From NCBI GenBank assembly GCA_963971425.1, contig OZ020516.1:35204199-35268198 (forward strand): a DNA stretch of 64,000 nt, in the 5' to 3' direction. A program made the translations under genes and the position numbers. The stretch comes from Bryoerythrophyllum caledonicum (lineage: Eukaryota > Streptophyta > Bryopsida > Pottiales > Pottiaceae). The notes under the pieces are model-generated. The model searched no databases, was not told the origin of the DNA, and saw nothing but the letters and a program-made list of their open reading frames with translations. This document shows, in pieces, positions 31,446-44,130 of this stretch. How positions within the stretch are numbered: position 1 is the stretch's first letter; the number at the start of each line of letters is the position of its first letter.

Positions 31446-33740
31446 TCAACCCTTTAGCGACAACGAGGCCGTCTAAACGCCGTAGAGACTTTTTAGGTCA
31501 CAAGATTTCCAAGAGCACTTTATGTTGTGCGACACAAAGTAGCTCGATCTTCCACCGTAGCTTTTTGTGGAAAAGCTAGATCCGCCGAATTTTATGGATG
31601 TGAGCTGCAATTGTCATTGAAGGGCCGACTTTAGTGCAATATACGATCGAAAGACTTTTTAGAGCCAGAAAGAATATATTGACCTTTCAAACACGTGGAA
31701 TACTAGTTGGGCCAGAGCGTGCTACCATATGGTGCACTGACTCACTTCACTCATGCAGGCAAATGGACACAGTTGGTTACTCTAAGTCGACACCTTAAGC
31801 AAGAGCATTATACGTGGCGACATGAAGGTTCCCAAACATAGAGAATGCGTCAACATGGTTAAAAAGATTTGCTAAGCCGTAAAAGAAACTACGCAATGGT
31901 TAGCTAACTTGGAGCGTCGTGGCCCCTCGATATTTACGTCGAGGATTTGGAAGTCGCAACAAATTTTCACAGCCACACACGCCATTGTGATCACCATGCA
32001 ACTTGGTTGTTCAGCGGCCTAGGCCGATTTCTCCATAACTGGATAGATTTTACAAATTTTGGCATACAAAGATTGTATGTGTCATAAGCTTCCTCGCCTC
32101 ATCCACCCCTTGTCAGTAAAGGATCGAAGATGATGTTCTTGTGACTTTAGCCATATATAGAGAGTTCAAAACATTGAAATTATTTGCAATCATGGTAATC
32201 TAAATACATGTGCAAGATTCAAGATCCTAATTTGATAGAGCTTCAAGAATATTATACATGCTTCCATTTCAATTCCTTAAATCTCCTTCTTTTCAACTAT
32301 ATTAGTAAATCCATCAATTTTTCCATTCATTTAATATATGCACTTATGAACATCTTTTTATTCCTTTCCTTTTCTTTCTTTCTTTCAAAATCAATGAATT
32401 TTAACATTCAGAAGGTCATTTATCCATCAACCTTCACAATCAATTCTTTATAGAAGATGTATGGTATAGCACTTGAAGAAATCATACTACTAAAATCATA
32501 ATTTATGCAGTAAACCACGCAGCGATCAATCATGCACTCAACCATGCAGTGAACTACAGAAACGTTGTAGTCAAGCGTGCCGTCAACCGCGCAGTCAATT
32601 GTGCAGTGAACTACGGAAACGCTGCAGTGAACCGCAGTCAACAGTGCAGTGAACCATGTTACCTTTCTTTTTTAATATTTTGTAATATAAAAACTACATT
32701 AAAATGGTTGGACTAATGCGTTGCAAAGCAAGCGCCAATTGCTATAATGTAATAAAATTTTAAAGACTTGTTCTTTTATTGTTCTTTCCTAAGCTTCATT
32801 AGTATCATTTTTTTGAGTTAATTTTAATGCATGTGCACGTATCTAATTAGTTACGATGATCTTTGATGTCACACATATCTCATATGCTTCATTCTTCTAA
32901 TCTATGCAAAAAAAATATTCCAATATGGACTTCATACATTTTTCACTAATTAATAAAATAATTATTAGTAGAAAAAGTATCTAAATACATCAAAGAACAT
33001 TTCAATACAACAAATGCTTGATATTAAAAGGTATAAATTTTTAGATTGATGGGACATTTTCTGATGCCGCTATTTAGTGTAATTGATACCATTTCAAGTA
33101 AAGAATACTATAGGTGAATTTGGAAAAAAGAATCAAATCATTCAAATGTTTCATATTTAAATTAGAAAAGGGTTTTATCCTCTACTATATTAAATGTAGT
33201 AAAAAAAGTTATTGAAGGAATTTAAAATTAGGTCATAATATTACAATGGTTTATGTTTGTATGTGACAAATTGATTGGCTCCAATATTAATGAAGTGTAT
33301 CATCAACTTAGATGTGTATTTCAGAGAAATGATCCCTTGCACATTACTGGCCTTGGAAGAGTATGAAAGGAGAGCTGAGAGCATCCCCACGGCAACACAT
33401 TAGATATGGAATGAATTTCATTTGAGAGGCCCCTTTTAATCTTGGGGTACCTTGCTTCCCATACTCCAAACATATCCAAAAATGAAATGACCCAATCAAT
33501 TTTCATTGCATGAATAGTAGAAGACAAAAGAACCATATCTTCAACAAAGTCTTATCCATGTATAAGGTAGTATGTTGTACAACAAAATCATGGCCAATAA
33601 CGGTTACTTTACAAAACACATGTTTCCTAGGGGGGAAATGTAGCTTCACAATACTTGTCTTAATTTTTGTGACCAAAATTGAATTCATGTACCGTAGAGC
33701 TATCAATCTACACTGAAATGAACATATATCATGGATTTGA
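31446..33740. other. Intergenic, no gene recognised
   Basis: AT-rich. 31450-32090 is more balanced in composition and reads like protein with several stops on the plus strand, but matches no family I know. Confidence 0.4.
32508..32660. repeat. Degenerate GCAGTGAAC repeat array
   Basis: About a dozen imperfect copies of a 10-14 bp motif (GCAGTGAACTAC, GCAGTCAACCGC), with a longer period including GGAAACG. A minisatellite-like patch. Confidence 0.7.
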
Positions 33741-33742
33741 AT

Positions 33743-34527
33743 ACCTAAAAGACTATGATTATGTTTCACCAAAACCACCTCAAAATCACGTCGTTAAGAT
33801 GAGATTTATGAGACAAATCTAAGCAATATTTTTCTATTTTTAACTATATAATTTTGAATTTTAGTACTACAAGAAGACACTAAAAAAGTATCGTAAAATT
33901 TGATTGGGCGGATTGTAATATACATGCATTTGAAGGATGGAATGTAGTTTTTTTTACCCTGCACAAATTCTGACTACTTTGACTCCAAACTATGACTACC
34001 CTAGTCATTGGAATTTTTTTATGGAATTATGTTTTATCTTATGCTAGGTCACTACAAACAAAATCACAAGTAATGTAGGGGTTTAGGATGAGAGAAAAGG
34101 TCTTGCAATGACTAAGATGGAACGCACCAATTTCCTAAGCATAACAAAAAAATAAATTAATACATAATAGTTGGATCTAAAAATCAAATAGTAGATGAAA
34201 ACACCGTGCCTTCTTCAATTAGGGGAAAGGGGATTTTGGAAAAAATAAAATTCCTAATTTCAATGCATATTTGTATAAAACAATGACCGTTGTCAAGAAC
34301 TCTCCTTCACTATTGTTTGTTTAACCTCACAATCCAACATTTGATATTTGAAGCACTATAAGCCCTTTCCTACAAGTCCAAAATATGAAATAAATATATC
34401 CTTGCAAAGATAACCCATATTCTTAATATCAATAAAATTTATAGATTTTATCATCAATATTTGAATTTTGGGAACCTGCCCAAACTTGAAATATAACCCA
34501 GGTACAAAATGTCCTCTAGAGTAAACT
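33743..34527 (+). repeat. Repeat family T-D copy 1
   Basis: Homologous along most of its length to 50286-51123 (shared ACCTAAAAGACTATGA-like start, ATACATGCATTTGAA, TAGTTGGATCTAAAA, GTGCCTTCTTC). The ends are decayed here. Confidence 0.65.
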
Positions 34528-34766
34528 GACTATGGTTGCAATTCATTTCCATGCATACTACCTTTGTTTTAGCATAGCCTTCCACCATCCTTCATATTTC
34601 TGTGCAAATCATCTTCTCCAAAGGGACCACAAGATTTTTCATCCAAATTCAGCACTTCATCCTTGTTTAGAGGTTAGGTGTGAGGATGTTCATACTGTAG
34701 GTGAACCTCTGGTTTGGCACCTTAATGCCGAATAATTATTTGAAGTGAAAAAATGACATTCGGCAT

Positions 34767-34955
34767 TCAAAATAACAATAATGTAATTTCCGGCAAGAAA
34801 TCAAAGACTACTATACTTGGCCTACTTTGGCACACATGGGGATTGAACTCAAGACCTTGGGATTCCGAATACAAGTGTTTATGCATGAAATGCCATGAAT
34901 GAAGACTTTTCCAAGTCTTAATCCACTTTGATGTCTCTCCCTGTGCCAAAATCTG
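34767..34955 (-). repeat. Possible tRNA-derived SINE
   Basis: On the minus strand a GGTCTTGAGTTCAATCCCC stretch (about 34840-34860) resembles a pol III B box, with AGTGGATTAAG upstream as a weak A box. No target duplication found. Confidence 0.3.
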
Positions 34956-34999
34956 TAGATATACATTTTTTACAATTTTGGCATTTAAATTTTTTTATT

Positions 35000-35620
35000 T
35001 TCCACTTAATTTGGCATGAACTTTTCTAATTAATTTAAGACAAACTAGAGGTTTACCTACGGTATGTCCAATATATCCAACACTAAGTTCCTTGATGCAA
35101 GTTTACTTTACTTATTCGTTCGGAAGGATGAAATTGTTTGCCGCTTGAAATTGTTTGCCGCTTGATGTGAATAAACATTAAATTTTAGCTCATAGATTGG
35201 TATGATACCACCTACTTCAACACCCTATACGACACACTATTCATGCCAATCTCTCCTAGATAATAGAGTTCTCCTGAAAGTAAGAGAGGGTAACCTTGAA
35301 TGTAACCCCAAATCTTAGGGATTGATGTTAGTAATTGGGACCACATGCACATGGTGACTTGGCATGGGAAAGGTGTGGGGAACCACCTGTGAACTTTTTG
35401 GGAACTTGGGGTACTATGGGAGAGCTTTAGCTTGCATGGAGTAGGGCCAAAGAGCATTGATTGCCATGAACACTCATGCATTTCATTGGTGCAGAAAAGG
35501 GAGTATGCGATTTTAGGAAGTCTATTTTGGTGAATACAAATATTTTGTCCTACCTGGCACCACTCACAAAGGGGCTTTTTACTTTGCAAAGCACTTTCAG
35601 GAAAACTCTACTAGAATTAT

Positions 35621-35653
<33 letters not shown>

Positions 35654-36890
35654 CTCTCTCTCTTTATTTATTTTCCTTTTTTGAATTTTTTTGAATCAAT
35701 TTAATTCTTTACTCACTTTTTAATTGCTTTTTTCCATAGGTTGTTCCTATTGGATTGCGTTGACTGGCTCTGAGATAGATGCGAATATACATGAGTGCAG
35801 AGCTGCAACCGAGGCAACTTGTGACAGGTGCCTCAAGAATTCCTCCAACGATCCCTTATCGAAAGCAGATCTGATAAACGGCACTTTCCTACACTAGAGT
35901 GGGGAGATGGTCAGCACCTATGAACTAGGAAGAGTAACTTCCACGCCTTCAAACATATTCAATCGCAATTCCCGGCTTGGTTCCTCCAAAACCACATTTT
36001 CGTGCATCTGATGTCACAATTGGAAGGATGGTATGAGACAAACAAATTTTATTTTTCTTTTTGGTGTTCAGTTCATACCAGAAAGATGGTATGCCATCTC
36101 TTAGGTGTGCCATATTGATATGAATTTTTATGGCATACATCTCATAAGCTCTGTACTGAAATTATTCTATTCTTCAGATTGCTTGTTTGCCTTGTTTAAT
36201 GACAGGCATGCACAAATTGATATCTTCTCAATGTTCAGTAAATGGCCTTTTCTTCTACTTCTTCAGAAATTAGATTTTTTTTTAATCAAATCCTCAAGCA
36301 AAAGGTTATACGACGCGTTTGACAACCTGTATCTAATGGTTTGTGTGTGGCCATGGGTCCTTGTTCATGGCCCCTCCCACGTGGGGTACACGATTGTGAT
36401 TGCCGTATGGGATGGCAAAAGCATCTCCTCACTCATTTATTTTGTTTGTTAAAGTTGAGCAACAATGTTGCTAGTATCAAAAAGCATGCAAAGTAAAAGA
36501 ACATGTTTGTGGGTTAATTTGATCCCAAAGAAAAAACAAACAAAAAACAAAAACAAACATTGTGTGAATACACTCCAAAAGTATTCAGTTTTTGATCATC
36601 CATAACTTGATATTTTTTCATGCAGAATAGATTTTAAAACCCTAAATGTTTTGACAGTTCTCTCAAAAAATCATTCTAGTTTTTTCAACAATTGAGTAAA
36701 CAGAGAAGAGGAGAAGAAAAAAAATTAAAGAACAAATTATTGTAAACCCCATCTTCAACAAGAGTATTTTAACCCCTAAATTAAAAAAAGTCATGAGGTG
36801 GGCTTTTGAAAATTTTGGGCTTGTTTCTATGGCTGCAATTTATATTTGCAATTCATGAATTTTTTTACAAAGATGCAAGAAGACAAGAGG
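35000..36890. other. Intergenic, AT-rich, with a (TA)n microsatellite
   Basis: No gene recognised. A TA/CT microsatellite lies at about 35619-35664. Confidence 0.5.
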
Positions 36891-36891
36891 T

Positions 36892-37420
36892 AAGGTAGAG
36901 GCACCCAATTCCAATCAGTAGAGTATGCATGGCATGGTGCATGAAAATGATAAATGCATGAAATGGTGCATGAAGCGACCCAAAATCGATAACTCAAAAT
37001 CTAAAAACACCAGCCAATATCCGCATTGGGTCATGAAGTGTGCAATTTTGGATTGCTTCACCTCAATTGAACTCTCATGGGTGGCCTTGCCTTGAAAGCC
37101 AAATATGGCCATTCGGCATTAGGTACGCTCCATGAGTTGGTTATCCATGGCATGTCTTCTCTCTTTTACTCACTCTCACTTGTTGGAATTGGGAAAAGGA
37201 GGGCACCAAACCTCACCTACTCTACAGCTTGATCATGGGCTTCGATGATTTTTGGGCTTTTAAATTCTATATCAATTCCAAATCTTTGTGATTAAATTTG
37301 GAAAAATATTTGTTGAGTCTCATTCCTAATTCCGCATCTTTCTGCATAAATGTTTTTGACATACAATGTCATTTGAGCCCTTAGGTGGCTTAAGTGATCG
37401 GAATTGGGTGCCTCTACCTT
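36892..37420. mobile_element. 529-bp terminal-inverted-repeat element
   Basis: The left end AAGGTAGAGGCACCCAATTC and its inverted copy at 37395-37420 agree at 25 of 26 bases. No coding capacity. It abuts a T-B copy on the right. The target duplication is unclear, so the superfamily is not assigned. Confidence 0.75.
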
Positions 37421-37424
37421 ATGT

Positions 37425-38265
37425 GAGAGTATAATTTTTATTCTAATCCGACTTATAGGAAAAAAGTTATGCCATCTCAAATAAAAGTTTGTCAAGTGCG
37501 GGCACGTCGGGCAACTTCAAAAACTTTTGCTAAGACACTCTAGTAAATTTTAGATCTTCAATATTGCAAGTAATATTATTTCCTTTGATGTTGTTAAAAA
37601 ACATTTATTGTCTTTAGTGAAAATTTGCATTTTCTCCCAAGTCAAAGATTTTCACACATTGCCACACAATGTCGGGCAAGGAACCCAAAAAACCTCCTTT
37701 TTCCACATAAAACTTTGAGATCTTCATATTTTCACTTTTTATCTTTTCTATTAATAGAATTTGTGTAAACCTTCTTATTTACCGTTCGGATTATCATTTT
37801 AAATCATATTTTTCTCAAAAAATTAAAACCTGAATTGGCACTTTTTGAACCTCCACTCTTTGCACAATGTTTTTGAATATGCTACACTCCTTCTCCACCT
37901 CTAAAAACTAGTGATTAAGTAGTCAACATCATGATCAACATGATGATATAAAGTTTAGACCTTATGTAGTACAAAACTTTGACACCAAGTGAAGTCAAAG
38001 TCTGTTGTTTCACCCAGCACAGGGTCAGAAAAAATGGTTCATTTCATCCATACGCAATCAAAGGATGAATTTGAACTTTGACTTTAAACACTGTAATCTT
38101 TCAATATGTGCGGTCAAAGTTGATGAAGTACTTTGAGTAGGTTATTTATTAAGTGTTAAATGACATTGTACGGTTAAAACCAAAAATACAATCTATTGTT
38201 TCCTTCTTTACTCATTGCACTAGATTTTACAATTTTGAAGTGCTTTTGGTGTGAAATTGTCAATT
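37425..38265 (-). repeat. Repeat family T-B copy 2 (inverted, ends missing)
   Basis: Collinear, diverged match to 46143-47059: GGCACGTCGGGCAACTTC, GAACCTCCACTCTTTGCACA, CTCATTGCACTAGA, and GTGCTTTTGGTGTGAAA near its end. Confidence 0.75.
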
Positions 38266-38269
38266 AAAT

Positions 38270-38970
38270 AAAGGGGTTCATTTAGGTTTTTAATAATTAA
38301 ATATGCAAAGGTTTTTATAAATTTAATTTCATGGGTTAGAAAATTTTAAGTATTCAAAGGAAAGAAAAATATTTTTTCTTCCCGTACATGCAAGAGATTA
38401 GGACATTTTGATTTCATTTGATGTCAAACACATATTTAGCAATTTTGCACTTGCCATTTAAAAGTGCATTTAGATACATGGCAACCATTGCGCACAAAAA
38501 CGTCAAAATTGGAAGAATTTTGTTATTAAAAAAACCGAGTTTGTGCAACAATATCTTGTACAATCAAATTGTTAATGTATTAAAAGCTATTTTATGGCAT
38601 TTCAACAAATTTTCAGTGACACTTTGTTAATATTTGATAGATATCTATTCAATACCATTGTAAAAAAACTAAAAGAAAGATTGTAAGGACTCTATTGTAC
38701 AACAAAACGTAATGACCAAAAATTATATATTAATGCAACAATTGCCAACGATAAGAAGATATTCTACATAGTACATGATACATAAATGGAAGGAAATCAA
38801 TTTAAATGCATTTGTACATGGACTCTTTGACGTAATTTACGAATAATAAAAACCTCTTTAATCTATAGGGCTGCTCCACAACGTCTTACATAACTCTTAC
38901 AATGAACTACCTTTGCACATACACTAAGTAGCAATTACCATACACAAATGACCTAATCATACTTTCACTA
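38270..38970. other. Intergenic, no gene recognised
   Basis: AT-rich sequence without motifs I can name. Confidence 0.5.
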
Positions 38971-38974
38971 TCTA

Positions 38975-40136
38975 TTACATAGCATTTAAAGCTGCTTGCA
39001 AACGATAGTCGTCAATAGCTTCAGGTTGCCTTGCAATATATTCTAGTGTGTGAGCCATATCCAATTGAAGAATGCAAATCTTGTTTTCAACATGTGTTCC
39101 AAATACATTGCGCTTTCTCATCCGGGAAGCGTCAATTATGGGTTTTTCCATTTCCTCTAGCCATGAAAAAATGCATGCCTCTTTCTCTACTGAACAATGG
39201 CTCTCACTAGATGGCTTCTAAAACCAATCCATGCAATTTGCATATCGTTGTGCAGAGGACCCCGATCCATCAACAACCCCCCCTCAGATAATGGGCCAAT
39301 ACCAACAAACCTTCATCTTCTGTCTCCATTGTCTTCTTCTGTCTTTGATCACCTTCCCTACATTGAATGGTACACCACCTTCAGCTTTTTCTCGATCAAC
39401 ACTCAAGGCTACAAATTATCCACATCGGATATCAGATTGTGGATTAAATGGCAAAAACGGGTCGTGATTACCTACATGCACTGCTCCTTTGGCTCGTTCC
39501 TAAGCATGGCCGCGTTCTATTTGTTGTGCCTTATGCACTGTTTGATTAGATGGTCTTCCTCTACGAGAACCAAAGTATCATCAAGCCTCGGCATTTGGAA
39601 GCATGGCCACTATCTAGTCCACGACAGTTATCTCCCGATTTTCTTCACTTGTACCGTTCTTTACATCTAAGAAGATTCCAAATTTTGCAGTTGCGGTGGT
39701 AGAGACCTCTAAAGGCCAAAATGATGAAGGATGATGCTTGCTGCTGCAATTATTGTCTGGAAATTTAGCATTATAGAGATTCTATCTTTCGGCCTCTACT
39801 TTTGCATCACGATTTTTGTCTCCATGTTGCAATCTTTGCATGCATATTTGTTTGAATGCAATAAAAGTCATCCAACGCATTCAGCTCTCGTTCGTCCGCT
39901 GTAAACACTTTTGCAAATGTTAGTCGCTCCTTTCTACTTGGCAGCGACCTCAAAGTCTTTGCCCATTCCTCCAGTCCCCATGGATCTTTACAATAATGCT
40001 TGTGTTGTACTCGAACCTCACGGGTCTCTTCTCGATTGTCTATATAGAATCTCATGTGGTGCGGTAATGTTATGCCAACCACTGAATCAGGACTAGTGAA
40101 TAAGTGAGGAGTTATGAACAATTTCCAATGGCTCAA
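38975..40136 (-). pseudogene. Unidentified decayed gene with an AT-hook-like motif
   Basis: A minus-strand protein-like trail with stops. 40136-39807 is open for 109 codons (REVRVQHKHYCKDPW, LTFAKVFTADERELNALDD). 39715-39290 carries SRRGRPSNQ, an AT-hook-like GRP core, then NHDPFLPFNPQS and FVALSVDREKAEGGVPFNVG. 39190-38975 is open and ends in TAA after DMAHTLEYIARQPEAIDD. The parts lie in order and could be one gene, the last perhaps an exon behind a TTTTAG acceptor. The GVPFNVGKV segment reminds me of proteins of large plant transposons, but I cannot assign it. Confidence 0.4.
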
Positions 40137-40149
40137 TGTTTTGCATTAA

Positions 40150-41097
40150 CCTCTGGAGGCCAAGGCATTTTCACACCAAAGACACTTCAAAATTGTTGCT
40201 TCTAGTGCAATGAATAAGGAGGGAAACCAAACTGTGATTTCTACATCTAATTGTAGGATCTCAATGAAGACTTACTAAGCAAGACACTCACAAAATTTCA
40301 TAAACTTCGACTCCATGGATTGAAAGATTATAGTGCTTGAAGTCAAGAAGAAGGTTCATTTTTTCCCCTGCGTTGAGTGAATCAACAAACTTTAACTTCA
40401 CTAGGTGTCAAGTTTTTCCACTACAAAAGGTCTTGATTCATTACCATCATATTAATCTTGATGTCATCACCTTGCACACTTATTTTTAGAGGTAAAGAAG
40501 GGGTGTAGCATATTCAAAACAATTGTGCAAGGAGTGGAGGTTCAAGAATTGCCAATTTGCGTTCTTTTTTGTAAACTAAATATGTTTAAGGATGAGAATC
40601 CAAAGCTTCAATATGAAGTTTTACACCACATCTTGTAGTAGAAAAAATAAAATGTAAAGAATATGAAGATCTCTAAGTTTTATCATTTATGTGAAAATGA
40701 AGAAGTTTTTTTTGGTACCTTGCTTGACAATGTGTGACAATAAATGAAAATGTTTGACTTCGGTTGATGTGCTATTTTTCACTAAAGACAAGAGATGTTT
40801 TTTGACAATTTGAAAGGAAATAATATTACTTACTATTATTGAGAACCTCATATTTGATAAAGTGTTCCAACAAAAGTTTTTGGAGTTGCCGGAAGTGGCC
40901 GCTCTCCCCATTTGAAATTCAATATCCTATAAATTTTTCATTGAATGTCGGATTCAAGAAAATATTGTACTTACACAAAGCTTTTGGTAATGTCCATCTA
41001 GAGTAAAAATTTCAGAGAGGATTAGGATGAATTGATACCATAAGAACTTGCCTAAACCTTCAAGAGTACCCCGAGGGGACTTTTGGTCCTTTAGGGG
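40150..41097 (+). mobile_element. Repeat family T-B copy 3, full length
   Basis: 948 bp between CCTCTGGAGGCCAAGG (after TTAA, 40146-40149) and GGTCCTTTAGGGG. The right end carries the palindrome CCCCGAGGGG before the terminus. No coding capacity; a non-autonomous element whose transposase is not in the window. Confidence 0.75.
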
Positions 41098-41390
41098 TTT
41101 AATAAGGTCTACATTTACTACCATGATGGTTACAATGTTGTTAATTCTTTGTATGCCAGAATTTAGAAGTAGATGAGGGGTGTAACATTTTCAAAAACAA
41201 ATTATATAAAGAATATTGGTTTGAGCATTACCAATATCGACTGAACTCAATTTGTTAGAAATAAAAATCAAAATGGTGCATACTAAGGATTAGTGCCACA
41301 TTTTAAATAGAAAACATAATATACATTGTATATTTACATAATTTTTGGTTATGTGCTCTAGGAGATTTAGAAACCTTTGGCTTGCCCTCT
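41098..41390 (+). repeat. Degenerate T-B fragment
   Basis: Follows B3 directly and resembles the middle of T-B (AAGGTCTACATTTACTACCA, GGGGTGTAACATTTTCAAAA), so B3 may have landed in an older copy. Confidence 0.5.
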
Positions 41391-41577
41391 GATGAAATTG
41401 TTATACTAAAAAAGAGTGGAATCTTTCTTTCTAAAGATTTGAAGGAAATTCCATTGATTCTATACTCCTATGTTCATTGGATGTAAATGTAAGGTAGTAA
41501 GGTAACATGAAAATGGACAATCTATTTTTATTGAACCTTGTATACACCAAAGATTACTTAATCATTCTCTCTTTGTA

Positions 41578-41895
41578 TTAACCCTTTAACGCAAGAGGTC
41601 TTCACAAGGCATGAGAGAATCCACAAGTGTATTGGATCATGCACAACAGGTAGTAGATAATGCACAACAATATTTATAAATAGGGTACATTTCACATTGA
41701 TCCCACTTCATAGAATCATTGTAGCTCTCCAATGCTTGCACCATTGCACTTGGAAATCGTTCCACTTGAAGCGTATGAACTAGTGCCAAACACGCTCTCA
41801 AGGAAAAGAAAGTGCATTTAACTTACATAGAAGGAGCTATATCCCGGACAACATTAGAACCGATCCAAAAACAACCACCTCGGCACTAAAGGGTT
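41578..41895. mobile_element. About 318-bp element with AACCCTTTA ends
   Basis: Left AACCCTTTAACGCAAGAGG and right CCTCGGCACTAAAGGGTT form imperfect inverted ends. The interior is non-coding. A related right end (GGCACTACAGGGTTAAC) occurs alone at 49134-49150. Confidence 0.5.
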
Positions 41896-42377
41896 GATTA
41901 CAGAAGAAGAGTAACATTGACCTTATTGACTATTGATCACAATGTATTAGCATATAGCTAAGAGTGACAAGGTGCATATGAAAAGGTAGGAGAAAGATTA
42001 TTGTACAATATAAAAGTGGTTTACATTACTATTGCACCTGAACACTAAAGTTACAATCAAAATGAAGATATGCACAATTCACCAATGAAAGAAAAATAAT
42101 TTGGGTGTCATTTTATTTTATGTCAAATAGATCTTGAATGCATTTGTAAAGCAATTTTATGTACAGTGGGGTACAGTTTGCTTACGAATTCTGGCCGCAG
42201 TGTAGGACAGTGAAAAAACTGGGAAACTTTGGAATGCAATAACTTGCTCAAAAATTGACGGATTTTGGAATTTCAAATTGCGTTGGAATGCTAGTGAAGT
42301 CTACTTCAATATTACAAAAAGTATATACATAAAAACTTGAAAAATGAATAAGCATTTGTATTTTCCTTATACACTAT

Positions 42378-42880
42378 CTACCACCTAGTGCTTCCACCTC
42401 TAGCTAAGATCACTGCTTTAATACGATTGGGCATAGTTGAAATGAGGCATTTCAATTGCTCTAGAGGAACCTCATCCCATACTTTCTGAATGCATTCTAT
42501 CAATTCTTGCTTATTTTGTGGCATGCTATGGTAACGAAGCCAATCTTTGAGTATCTTCCAAATGTTCTCAATTGGATTTAGATCAGGTGAGTTTGAAGGC
42601 CACTTCAACTTCTTCATGCCATAAGCTAGTCTCCAATTCTCTGCCAACTTACTTCGATGAACAGGAGCTCCATCTTCCATGAGAGTGAGGTCATGAGGAT
42701 TATCGTGCATGAAATAAAACCCGCTCAAAGTGCTTTCATACACATTTTTCACAAAATGTGCAGCAGTTCTTTCTCCTTGAGGCATAATGACTAATGGGCA
42801 TTTGTCAAAACCAGTAAACGCACCCCTCGTCATCACAGATGTCCTTCCAGATTTGAAGGTAGGCCCCAAACATTCTGTCA
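42378..42880 (-). pseudogene. Inverted 3' half of Tc1 transposase
   Basis: Codes on the minus strand for the C-terminal half (from TECLGPTFKSG to the end RGGSTRW), including LMEDGAPVH and NPIENIWK. It lacks everything before the junction at 42880 and cannot act alone. Confidence 0.8.
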
Positions 42881-43138
42881 ACAAGATCGACGCCAACATC
42901 TCACTAGTCTTGCTGCAAAATATCAGGTGCATCACAATACCATGCGAAAATATATTCGGAATCTGGGCTTTGGAAATTGCATTGCTTCAAAGAAGCCATA
43001 CCTCAATCTAGTGCAGAAAGCAACAAGGTTAGCATTTGCTCGCAAATATAAGCATTGGACAGAACAAGATTGGTACAAGGTCATTTGGACAGATGAATCG
43101 TCATTTGAACTTGGAAAGAATTCTCGTCAAATTCGAGT

Positions 43139-43338
43139 NNNNNNNNNNNNNNNNNNNNNNNNNNNNNNNNNNNNNNNNNNNNNNNNNNNNNNNNNNNNNN
43201 NNNNNNNNNNNNNNNNNNNNNNNNNNNNNNNNNNNNNNNNNNNNNNNNNNNNNNNNNNNNNNNNNNNNNNNNNNNNNNNNNNNNNNNNNNNNNNNNNNNN
43301 NNNNNNNNNNNNNNNNNNNNNNNNNNNNNNNNNNNNNN
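43139..43338. other. Assembly gap (200 N)
   Basis: Exactly 200 N. The 263 bases before it (42876-43138) recur after it (43339-43601), so the two contig ends overlap and the gap is probably artificial. Collapsing it would give an element of about 1.72 kb. Confidence 0.95.
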
Positions 43339-43344
43339 TGTCAA

Positions 43345-44130
43345 CAAGATCGACGCCAACATCTCACTAGTCTTGCTGCAAAATATCAGGTGCATCACAA
43401 TACCATGCGAAAATATATTCGGAATCTGGGCTTTGGAAATTGCATTGCTTCAAAGAAGCCATACCTCAATCTAGTGCAGAAAGCAACAAGGTTAGCATTT
43501 GCTCGCAAATATAAGCATTGGACAGAACAAGATTGGTACAAGGTCATTTGGACAGATGAATCGTCATTTGAACTTGGAAAGAATTCTCGTCAAATTCGAG
43601 TATGGCGCAAACCTTACGAAAAGTATATGACAGAATGTTTGGGGCCTACCTTCAAATCTGGAAGGACATCTGTGATGACGTGGGGTGCGTTTACTGGTTT
43701 TGACAAATGCCCATTAGTCATTATGCCTCAAGGAGAAAGAACTGCTGAACATTTTGTGAAAAATGTGTATGAAAGCACTTTGAGCGGGTTTTATTTCATG
43801 CACGATAATCCTCATGACCTCACTCTCATGGAAGATGGAGCTCCTGTTCATCGAAGTAAGTTGGCAGAGAATTGGAGACTAGCTTATGGCATGAAGAAGT
43901 TGAAGTGGCCTTCAAACTCACCTGATCTAAATCCAATTGAGAACATTTGGAAGATACTCAAAGATTGGCTTCGTTACCATAGCATGCCACAAAATAAGCA
44001 AGAATTGATAGAATGCATTCAGAAAGTATGGGATGAGGTTCCTCTAGAGCAATTGAAATGCCTCATTTCAACTATGCCCAATCGTATTAAAGCAGTGATC
44101 TTAGCTAGAGGTGGAAGCACTAGGTGGTAG
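43345..44130 (+). pseudogene. Tc1-family transposase, N-terminally truncated
   Basis: Open from the gap edge to TAG at 44128-44130. Visible parts: second helix-turn-helix (HHNTMRKYIRNLGFG), first catalytic Asp in VIWTDESSFE, second in LMEDGAPVH, and Glu in SPDLNPIENIW, with 34 residues between the last two: the DD34E of Tc1. The C-terminal part is complete. The first DNA-binding helix domain and true start are absent because the 5' end was replaced by the inverted arm. The catalytic core looks intact, so decay is recent, but a working protein is unlikely. Confidence 0.85.

Noticed and set aside
31450..32100. Protein-like plus-strand reading with several stops
   Set aside because: No recognisable domain and no flanking gene structure; not listed as a gene.
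42927..43370. Two separate Tc1 transposase copies on either side of the N run
   Set aside because: The 263 bases on each side are the same sequence; most likely one locus with overlapping contig ends.
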